Shown piece after piece: positions 7,301 through 13,075 of a DNA stretch of 13,075 bases; the stretch's first letter is position 1; each line of letters starts with the position of its first letter. The stretch is taken from positions 1 to 13,075 of the forward strand of contig CAZKFN010000071.1 of assembly GCA_964552035.1 (NCBI GenBank). The letters are read 5' to 3'. Position numbers and translations under genes: made by a program. The notes beneath the pieces are model-generated. The model ran no database searches. It was not told where the DNA came from and worked only from the letters and a program-made list of their open reading frames with translations. The DNA comes from CAZKFN01 sp964552035. GTDB lineage: Bacteria; Bacteroidota; Bacteroidia; Flavobacteriales_E; Vicingaceae.

Positions 7301-10188
7301 TCAGCTTCTCATCAATTAGCATCAATTGATCTTTGGGGTATTGCTCACCACTTTTTAACGTTAGAGCTTCTTCATACTTTCCCTTAGCGTTATTCCAATC
7401 TTCAGCCTCAAATAGGTGATCGGCAGTGGTTATTAAGTTCTGAAACTTTTCTTCTTGCTTAGCAGCATCATCCAAAATTTGATTAATTTCTTCGATTTTA
7501 TTTTTCGGATAACTCTCCTGATCCTTTATAGCTAAAGCAGATTGGAAAGCATTTCGAGCTTCTTCATAATTCTTAGCTGCAAAAGCTTCATCACCTTTTA
7601 TTATATGTGTGTTATATTCTTCTTCAATCTGTGCTAGCTTTTCAGCTTCTGCTGCTTCTGCAGCTAACTTTTCTCTTTGAGCAGAAATATCGGCTAGCTT
7701 ATCTTTAGGATATTTCTCGTCAGCTTTTATGCTCAATGCCTTTTCATATGCAGCTTGTGCAGCATCTAACTCTCCGCTTGATAATTTGCTATCTCCTTCG
7801 TTTATGGCTTGTTGGTATTCGGCTTCTAATTGAGCTGCCTTTTCTTTTTCTGCAGCTAAATCAGCTAATTTATTCTCAATCTCTGTGATTTTTCCTTTTG
7901 GATAATTGTCTTCCTTAACTTTTAGAGCAGCTTCGTAATTAGATTTTGCGTTATTCCAATCTTCTTGGTTAAAGGCATCATCTGCTTTTGCAATTAAAGT
8001 TTGGTATTCCTCTTCAATTTGTGCTAGCTTTTCAGCTTCCGCTGCTTCTGCGGCTAACTTTTCTCTTTGAGCTGAAATATCGGCTAGCTTGTCTTTAGGA
8101 TATTTCTCGTCAGCTTTTATGCTCAATGCCTTTTCAAATGCAGCTTGTGCAGCATCTAACTCTCCGCTAGATAATTTGCTATCTCCTTCGTTTATGGCTT
8201 GTTGGTATTCGGCTTCTAATTGAGNNNNNNNNNNNNNNNNNNNNNNNNNNNNNNNNNNNNNNNNNNNNNNNNNNNNNNNNNNNNNNNNNNNNNNNNNNNN
8301 NNNNNNNNNNNNNNNNNNNNNNNNAATCAGCTAATTTATTCTCAATCTCTGTGATTTTTCCTTTTGGATAATTGTCTTCTTTGATTTTAAGGGCTGCTTC
8401 ATAAAGTTGCTTAGCTTCTTCGTATTTATTATTACTTAAAGCTTGGTCTGCATTTTTAAGAGCCTCCTCATAAGCCTGTTGCTCTTGTTGAATACTGATT
8501 ACAATGGTTTCAATTTCAGCCAACTTGTCTTTGGGGTATTTTTCATCTGCTTTGAGTGATAAAGCATCGTTAAATGCTGCTTTAGCTGCGTCGTAATTTT
8601 CTGCAGCTAATGCTTTGTTACCTTTATCTATAGCGGCTTTATAGTTCTCTTCTTTTTGAGCCAGTTGGGTCAAAGCCTTTTCTACTTTAGCAATTTGAGT
8701 TTTGGGATATTCCTCATTAGGCTTAAGTTTTAAAGCTGCTTCATACGCCACTTTAGCATCCTGATAAGAATCATTTTTAAATTCTTTGTCAGCAGTAGCA
8801 ATTTGATCGGCATATTGTTTTTCTGTTTCTTTTTCCTTTGCTAAAAAATCGTTGATTTCCTTAATCTTATTTTTTGGATATTCTTCAGCAGGTTTTATGG
8901 ATTGTGCACTTTCAAATGATTTTATTGCTGCTTGATAATCCTTAGATTTTAATGAATTTTCTCCAGACTCAACAGCCGCAAGATAGTCTTGTTCTTTTTT
9001 TGCTGAAGTGGCCATAAGTTCCTCAACCTTTGCGATTTGGCTAGCAGGGTATTTCTCTGAAGGTTTTAAACCTAAGGCCTTTTCATAAGCTGATTTGGCT
9101 TGTTCGTATTTTTCAGTTTTTAAAGCATCGTCTCCTTGAGCTATGGCATCTTTATATTCATTTTCTTTGGCTTCTTGTTTAGCTAAAACATCTTTTATCT
9201 CCGCCAACTTATTTTTGGGATATAATTCATTAGGCTTTAGCTCGACTGCCTTTTCAAAGGATGCTTGTGCTTTAGTATATTCACTTATTTTTAATGCATT
9301 ATCTCCAGCTTCAACGGCAGCTAAATATTGTTGGTCAATTTTTGCCTCTTCTGCAATAGTAGCTCTAATTTCTTTTATTTTATCTTGAGGGTACTTCTCG
9401 TCTGCTTTATATTTTATAGCTCTTTCGTATGAGGATTGTGCCAATTGATAATCTTTTTTTGCAAAGGCAGCATCTCCGTCTTTAATGGCGGCGTCATAAT
9501 ATTCTTGATCCCTATTTAAAGCCATCATTTTGGTCTTTAATTCTGCCAACTGGAATTCAGGGTAAGTTTCTGTAGGCATCAAAGCTTTGGCCTCTTTATA
9601 TTTTTGCTCTGCTATTGCCCAATCTTCTTTTTTAAAGGCCCTGTCGGCATCTCTAATAACTATTTTATATTCTGCTTCTGCTCTTTTCTTTTCTGCAAGA
9701 AAATCTTCCTCCAATTTGGACAACTGAGATTGCATTCTAGAGGTATAAGATTTATCTACAACAAAGTCGTTCTTTTTAGGATCGTATAAAATTTTTCCTA
9801 TAGGTTGATTTAATACGGAATAGTTTAAGCCTTGTAGTTTTTTAAAAATATCTACAGCTGCTGGAAAGGTAACATTCTCATTAAATGCTTCAGCTGGAAC
9901 GTTGTTAGTATTTATTTCTAACTTCTTTTTAACATAATTGTTATCCCCTCCAACTTCAATAGTGTAAACAGCACCTGGTGGTAATTCTATTAAAACCTCT
10001 CCTTGAGCATTACTGTACTTTTTTTCAAACTGAGCCCCGTTTTTTAAGATATTTATTTCAGCAGCAGGTATTGCTCTCCCCTCTTCAGTTACCTCTAAGT
10101 CAATCACCAACTTCCAGTTTTGTGAATAAGTACTCACTGAGAAAAGGAGTACGGCAATTAGTAAAATATATCTTATTAGGGCTTTCAA
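4313..10188 (-). CDS. Giant exported TPR-like repeat and coiled-coil protein, interrupted by two assembly gaps
   Basis: One long gene, although two 100-N gaps (7044-7143, 8225-8324) put its three pieces in different frames. Closing the gaps from the sister repeat copies gives one frame of about 1,902 residues. Order: signal peptide (MKALIRYILL to TYSQ, cleavage likely before QNW), Ig/transthyretin-like domain (to about residue 105), a linker with PIGKILYDPKKNDF, about 21 repeats of 50-70 residues, a Glu/Lys/Gln-rich coiled coil, and a 61-residue C-terminal domain. No lipobox, transmembrane helix or OmpA domain is visible, so a soluble periplasmic location is my best guess. There is no ATG near the signal peptide. 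I chose TTG at 10188 because it gives a clean signal peptide; TTG at 10215 is possible. The function is unknown. The stop overlaps the btuF ATG, placing it inside the uptake operon. Confidence 0.8.
4316..4499 (-). other. C-terminal domain of the giant protein
   Basis: The last 61 residues, beginning at YPQGITEKV, differ sharply from the coiled coil before them. They are beta-rich, with RRIVVNG, VDIYEK, GEVFYSKNG and SITKETW strand-like pieces. The regular turn residues suggest a small folded domain that could be a docking or anchoring module. I have a vague sense of having seen similar tails in other large Bacteroidota proteins but cannot name a family. Confidence 0.5.
4500..5580 (-). other. 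Coiled-coil stalk of the giant protein with a recurring R-(I/V/T) motif
   Basis: About 360 residues with almost no proline or aromatic clusters, dominated by Glu, Lys, Gln, Asn and Arg, as in long alpha-helical rods. A motif of the type (E/K)-R-(I/V/T)-x-x-N recurs: ERIEA, KRTKI, NRIAY, KRVQN, ERIGI, QRTQE, ERIDN, ERIVS, ERIRA, ERIET. Successive distances in the second half are 22, 33, 22, 32 and 32 residues, close to multiples of 11, which suggests a hendecad coil. It follows the last TPR-like repeat after a proline-containing linker (VDEPIKIQTGP). Confidence 0.6.
6780..6926 (-). repeat. Near-identical repeat copy A (70-codon unit)
   Basis: This stretch recurs at 6990-7043 and, after the gap, 7144-7226. 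The left part is offset by 210 bases and the right part by 301 including the 100 Ns. The compared bases are identical but for about one difference (near 6899, C against T). It encodes the QLAAIDEQLSALAKAEE tail and the ASFESAxYATAKTHYEAALAIKDE head of neighbouring repeats. Confidence 0.85.
6990..7226 (-). repeat. Near-identical repeat copy B, containing an assembly gap
   Basis: This is the sister of the 6780-6926 copy, broken by Ns at 7044-7143. In the intact copy the flanking bases are separated by only nine bases (TTAGGATAT, 6834-6842), so nine bases is the minimal predicted true gap length. Additional whole repeats could also be hidden here. Confidence 0.8.
7044..7143. other. Assembly gap (100 N)
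   Basis: A run of exactly 100 Ns, the conventional placeholder for a gap of unknown length. It sits inside a near-identical tandem repeat. Replacing it by 9 bases (or 9 plus a multiple of 3) brings the reading frames on either side into register. Confidence 0.97.
7614..7912 (-). repeat. Near-identical two-repeat block, copy 1
   Basis: This block (units 10 tail and 11) recurs 390 bases away at 8004-8378 with only a handful of base differences across some 200 comparable bases; the second copy contains the other gap. 390 bases is 130 codons, or two repeat units, so the duplicated unit was a pair of repeats. Confidence 0.85.
8004..8378 (-). repeat. Near-identical two-repeat block, copy 2, containing an assembly gap
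   Basis: Sister of 7614-7912. The bases flanking the N run match positions 7834 and 7859 of the intact copy, which are separated by 24 bases encoding LAAEKEKA. That is the minimal predicted content of the gap. Confidence 0.8.
8225..8324. other. Assembly gap (100 N)
   Basis: A second run of exactly 100 Ns inside the giant gene. Replacing it by 24 bases (or 24 plus a multiple of 3) restores the frame between the N-terminal and middle parts of the protein. The apparent out-of-frame end just past it is an artefact of the placeholder length. Confidence 0.97.
9670..10188 (-). other. Signal peptide and Ig-like N-terminal domain of the giant protein
   Basis: After the predicted cleavage site comes WKLVIDLEVTEEGRAIP, then AAEINILKNG, SNAQGEVLIELPPG and YTIEVGG. 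This is the strand pattern of carboxypeptidase-regulatory/transthyretin-like domains, usually a stable Ig-like module in Bacteroidota exported proteins. A conserved-looking linker (LNQPIGKILYDPKKNDF, then SYTSRMQSQLSKLEE) leads into the first repeat. The assignment is by pattern and not by search. Confidence 0.55.
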
Positions 10189-10296
10189 TTTATAAATCGA
10201 TAATAAAACAAACAAATATCGTAAAATGCTAGGAGATTTTTAATAAAAAAGTGTTTATATGTTACTTTATCGATATTTTTTGATTTTAGCTCTATA

Positions 10297-10992
10297 CTAC
10301 AAAAGTTCTAGAAAATGAAAAGTCACCTCCCCTTCTCCATTCGGATTTGAATAAATAGAACTTTTAGTTTTTCCAACTTTAAAGTTTAATTTCTCATTAA
10401 AAATTGGTCCATCATAACAAAAAGTATGAAACTCTCCATACTCTCCGCAAGGATTAACACCTGGAGGAAGCTTTTCTAAAAACTTTTCATCTATCTCTGT
10501 GCCTAAAAAGCATTTGTCCAAATGAGTTGAAGAAACCGCAACGACAATTGCCTTAAAACCAAGACGAACAAAACGTTTAATCAGTTCAGAGGTATTTACT
10601 TTCCACAAGGGAAAAATAGAGTCCATTCCTATACTTGCTAATTGTTTTTCTCTATATTCTTTTAAATCCTCTAACAAAATATCTCCAAATGCAGAAGTTA
10701 AAATTCCTTGTTTTTTGAATTCTTGCATTTTTAAACTTATCTCCTTTGCATAATTTTCCATGCTGATATTTTCTTCTATAAAAAGTACTTCTAAAGGAAT
10801 ACCTATTGCTTTTGCCTGCCTTTTTAATAGCTCTACAGAAATACCGTGCATAGAGATTCTTTTGTTGAGTGCATTTAAAGTTGTGAATATATTTTTTACA
10901 GAATAACTTTTATCTTGATGAATTTCATACAAAGCTAAAGCACAATCTTTACCACTACTCCAATTTAAAACTACATTTTGTTTCATTATCAT
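10297..10992 (-). CDS. PP-loop ATPase of the Dph6 (diphthine-ammonia ligase) family
   Basis: A 231-residue cytoplasmic protein. The PP-loop SSGKD (12-16) near the N-terminus binds ATP. Other family segments are AFGDI (101-105), FPLW (127-130) and the signature GVNPCGEYGEFHTFCYDGP (178-196). In eukaryotes and archaea this family amidates diphthine on elongation factor 2, but bacteria lack diphthamide, so the substrate here must differ. Its position between the BtuG-like gene and the giant gene, in the same direction, suggests a role linked to cobalamin, for example an ATP-dependent amidation; this is inference only. Gaps of 87 bases upstream and about 100 bases downstream allow co-transcription. 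The start may be either ATG of MIM (10992 or 10986). Confidence 0.85.
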   Translation of the reverse strand: MIMKQNVVLNWSSGKDCALALYEIHQDKSYSVKNIFTTLNALNKRISMHGISVELLKRQAKAIGIPLEVLFIEENISMENYAKEISLKMQEFKKQGILTSAFGDILLEDLKEYREKQLASIGMDSIFPLWKVNTSELIKRFVRLGFKAIVVAVSSTHLDKCFLGTEIDEKFLEKLPPGVNPCGEYGEFHTFCYDGPIFNEKLNFKVGKTKSSIYSNPNGEGEVTFHFLELL

Positions 10993-11079
10993 GGAATAAA
11001 TTTAATTTACAATACCAATAACAAGTTAAATGCCAGGCTTTTAAATTAAGTATGTTAAACCTTATGTTTTGGTGGATTT

Positions 11080-12114
11080 TCATTTAAAATAAATGGCTCC
11101 AGGAATAATTCCCACTCGAAAGTTATCTTTTTCTTTTGCTTGAAAATTGTAACGATAAACAATTCCTTGCTGTTGATAATCCAGTGCGTCAGCTACATAA
11201 ATTTCATCATTTTTGGGATTGATATTTAAAGTATAAAAGTACTTTCCATTTGCTTTAATTAAAGGTTCAGTTGATAAGTTTTCATCTTGAATAGAGAATT
11301 GATATATCCCTTGATTGGATAACAAACACAACTTATCTTTCGTAGAATTTACAGCCAAATCCATATAAGTAATACGCTCATTTTCGGCATAAAAGCTCTT
11401 GACAACTTCCAAGGTGTTAACATCTATTTGATGAACTGCGGCAGTATCTCCTTCCAATCCTCCACTACAGCTTACCCAAAGGTTATTATCTTTATCAGCC
11501 ACTATACTTTGAGGAGAATCTGCTGTTGGTATTTTTTTTATTAATTGATCGCTTTGTACATCAATAACAAAAACGGCATTGGCTTCTACCGCACAGACAA
11601 ACACCTTATTCTCAACTTGAACCATTTCCTCTGTCCAACTGTCGGTAGAAATTTTACCTATAATTTCAAAGCTTTTTGGATGAATGATGTAAATCTTATT
11701 CTCATATAAATCACTGACATAGGCTTTTTCAGAATTAACAATTAGCATATTTCTCGGTGAGTTGAGTCCTGTTATTTGTCCAATTGATTTGAAAGTTAAA
11801 AGATTTATTATTTCTATTTTATTGGAATTATTGACAACAATAAAAGCTGTATCTCCTTTAAAAGTCATGGATTGTGCTACATCCCCTAAGGGCCTTTGCT
11901 CATTATTAGCTTGAAAAACTTTATGAATCGTCTCCGATGTTTGAGAATTGTACATTGAAACCGTTCCTTGCCCCCACTGAAAATTTCCTTCATTCAACAC
12001 AATTACATCATATTGCAGCAATTGTTTGGTATCTATGGGGTTAATTTCTTGCTCCTCTTTACAAGATAAGATAAAAAAACACGAGATAAATAATAAAAAA
12101 ACTAATCTTTTCAT
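11080..12114 (-). CDS. btuG: BtuG-like surface lipoprotein, YncE-type beta-propeller
   Basis: A 344-residue lipoprotein. The signal peptide ends in ILSC with Cys18 as lipid anchor, followed directly by KEEQE, which fits the K-(D/E)2 export signal that sends Bacteroidota lipoproteins to the cell surface. The mature part begins with YDVIVLNEGNFQWGQGTVSMY (35-55), the opening of many Bacteroidota YncE/DUF5074-type proteins. It continues with repeated blade motifs such as AFIVVNNSNKIEIIN, AYVSDLYENKIYII, VFVCAVEANAVFVID and LWVSCSGG, consistent with a seven-bladed propeller. BtuG proteins of this fold bind cobalamin very tightly and cap the BtuB receptor. The gene starts one base after the receptor stop, the arrangement expected for such a pair. 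The binding ligand is inferred from this pairing. Confidence 0.75.
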   Translation of the reverse strand: MKRLVFLLFISCFFILSCKEEQEINPIDTKQLLQYDVIVLNEGNFQWGQGTVSMYNSQTSETIHKVFQANNEQRPLGDVAQSMTFKGDTAFIVVNNSNKIEIINLLTFKSIGQITGLNSPRNMLIVNSEKAYVSDLYENKIYIIHPKSFEIIGKISTDSWTEEMVQVENKVFVCAVEANAVFVIDVQSDQLIKKIPTADSPQSIVADKDNNLWVSCSGGLEGDTAAVHQIDVNTLEVVKSFYAENERITYMDLAVNSTKDKLCLLSNQGIYQFSIQDENLSTEPLIKANGKYFYTLNINPKNDEIYVADALDYQQQGIVYRYNFQAKEKDNFRVGIIPGAIYFK

Positions 12115-12115
12115 G

Positions 12116-13075
12116 TTATGATTTAACTGTATAATTTAATGTCACTAAAAAATTTCTTCCAGGCATAGGGCGATATAGAATCGCTTGATAGTTTTCATCC
12201 ATTAGGTTTAAAACGGAAAATGAAAAATTAAAATCATGAGTTTTATATGAAAACTTTTTACCTAGAGTTAAATCAGAGAGTTTATAATACGGTAAATAAT
12301 CAGAATTATCAGATGTAATATATCGTGCTCCCATTAAGTTGAAATTGTATTTAATATAATAGTTCAAATAAGATAAATAGCCCATTAAATTAAATTGATG
12401 CTCAGGAATGTAAACCAATTGCTGATTTACACTAGCATCATTTTTAAAATTTGCTTGAGTATTTAAAGCTTGAGTATAGGTATAATTCATGCTGAATTTC
12501 TTTTTCAGCTTAGCGAAATTATTACTTATTTTAAACCTTCCCTCAATTCCTCTTAGTTTTACGGCCTTTAAATTCTTGGCTTCCCAATAACCATATATAG
12601 TAGGTTGCCATAGAATGTAGTTGTCAATCGTAGAATAATAGGATGAAAGATCTAAACTATTCTTATATTTTGATGAAAACCAATTTTTAGATTGCCTTAC
12701 TCCCACTTCAATAGCTTGATTATGCTCAGCTTTTAAATTAGGATTCCCACCAGGCTTCCAGTTTAAATCATTTAAATTAGGGTATTTTACATTTTTTCCC
12801 GCTCTTGTATAGATGATATACTCATTTGCGGCTAAAGAAGGATTATAATTTAATTCAACAAACCCATACAAAAAATCAGTTTCATCTACTAAAATCTCTT
12901 CACTTAAATTTCCAATAAAGCTCCATTTTGGAAGAAAGTTATATTGCGCTTGAGCCATTGCAACAATAGCTTTTCTATCTGTTTTATCACTTTCATTTTC
13001 AACAGAAAGTAGGCGATTATAATTTGCGTTTAATCTAAAGCTTGCCTCTATATTCTCTCCCCATTTTTGCTCTAA
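12116..13075 (-). CDS. btuB: TonB-dependent outer-membrane receptor, BtuB-like, C-terminal part
   Basis: The C-terminal 319 residues of a receptor; the frame is open to the window edge, so the plug domain and first barrel strands lie outside. The internal ATG at 12958 is not the real start. The visible part alternates amphipathic strands with loops. It has the receptor motif NVKYPNLNDLNW...GNPNLKAEHNQAIEVG and ends YRPMPGRNFLVTLNYTV, typical of the last barrel strands of colicin/vitamin B12-type receptors. It would import cobalamin across the outer membrane using TonB. Specificity is inferred from the adjacent BtuG-like lipoprotein and BtuFCD genes; the barrel alone could equally be a siderophore receptor. 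Confidence 0.8.
   Translation of the reverse strand, partial: LEQKWGENIEASFRLNANYNRLLSVENESDKTDRKAIVAMAQAQYNFLPKWSFIGNLSEEILVDETDFLYGFVELNYNPSLAANEYIIYTRAGKNVKYPNLNDLNWKPGGNPNLKAEHNQAIEVGVRQSKNWFSSKYKNSLDLSSYYSTIDNYILWQPTIYGYWEAKNLKAVKLRGIEGRFKISNNFAKLKKKFSMNYTYTQALNTQANFKNDASVNQQLVYIPEHQFNLMGYLSYLNYYIKYNFNLMGARYITSDNSDYLPYYKLSDLTLGKKFSYKTHDFNFSFSVLNLMDENYQAILYRPMPGRNFLVTLNYTVKS

Larger units (their letters stand above)
5580..9669 (-). repeat. Array of about 21 TPR-like repeats in the giant protein
   Basis: Each unit starts with Y-x-x-x-I, followed by (A/G)-D-x-A-(F/L), then Y-x-x-A-K-x-x-Y-E-x-A-L, then (L/I)-K-(P/A/E)-x-E-x-YPK, then a third helix of variable length rich in Glu, Lys and Ala. 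The first two helices fit the TPR pattern (paired helices with small and aromatic residues at fixed spacing and a proline after the second helix). The third helix lengthens the unit to 50-70 residues. I count 21 units if both gaps are closed by their minimal lengths. Early units are diverged, while units 8-11 and 14-15 are near-identical, so the array has grown recently in its middle. Confidence 0.8.

Noticed and set aside
8179..8324. Apparent early end of the giant gene in an unrelated frame after the N run
   Set aside because: It arises only because the 100-N placeholder is not a multiple of three longer than the expected 24 bases. The true frame continues beyond the gap.
4313..10215. Repeated pattern taken as a possible CRISPR array or non-coding satellite
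   Set aside because: The repeats are in-frame protein repeats of 50-70 codons with a clear helical pattern and codon-level divergence; there are no unique spacers.
10205..10225. ATATTTGTTTG on the minus strand as a promoter for the giant gene
   Set aside because: The spacing does not fit TAnnTTTG, and no TTTG is found at the right distance upstream. Read-through from the Dph6-like gene is as likely.
10196..10275. Two ATCGAT palindromes (10196-10201 and 10269-10274) as a possible operator pair upstream of the giant gene
   Set aside because: They are short, AT-flanked six-base palindromes, 73 bases apart, and could easily be chance.
12116..12958. A complete 280-residue outer-membrane protein starting at ATG 12958
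   Set aside because: The frame continues open upstream to 13075 with barrel-like sequence, so this ATG is internal to a larger receptor.

Overview
The window is AT-rich DNA, most likely from a member of the Bacteroidota and probably a flavobacterium. The evidence is a TonB-dependent receptor paired with a BtuG-like surface lipoprotein, a lipoprotein-export signal of the Bacteroidota type, genes without Shine-Dalgarno sites, and a TAnnTTTG-type -7 promoter element. Apart from one small gene at the left edge, every gene lies on the minus strand.

Layout, left to right: positions 1-229 hold no recognisable gene. A small plus-strand gene (230-616) encodes a secreted protein with 11-residue beta repeats, which I read as a 7(1) septoil-knot protein. 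It converges on argR (666-1148, minus), the arginine repressor, which carries a near-perfect ARG box just upstream. Next come btuD, btuC and btuF-like genes (1367-4316), with gaps or overlaps of only a few bases. Their upstream neighbour, overlapping btuF by four bases, is a very large gene (4313-10188) for an exported repeat protein: signal peptide, Ig-like N-terminal domain, about 21 TPR-like repeats, a long Glu/Lys/Gln-rich coiled coil and a small C-terminal domain. Upstream of that are a Dph6-family PP-loop ATPase (10297-10992), a BtuG-like lipoprotein (11080-12114) and the C-terminal third or more of a BtuB-like TonB-dependent receptor (12116 to the window edge).

Read in the direction of transcription (right to left), this is a cobalamin acquisition cluster. 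The outer-membrane receptor and surface lipoprotein capture the vitamin, the periplasmic lipoprotein BtuF receives it, and BtuC/BtuD pump it across the inner membrane. Two members have no textbook role in uptake: the Dph6-like ATPase and the giant repeat protein. The coupling of the giant gene's stop to the btuF start is the most intriguing feature here. B12 as substrate is inferred from gene content; any B12 riboswitch would lie beyond the right edge.

Two 100-base runs of N interrupt the giant gene and shift its reading frame. Both lie inside near-identical repeat copies. Filling them from the sister copy (24 bases and 9 bases) restores one continuous frame of about 1,900 codons, so the breaks look like assembly artefacts and not mutations.
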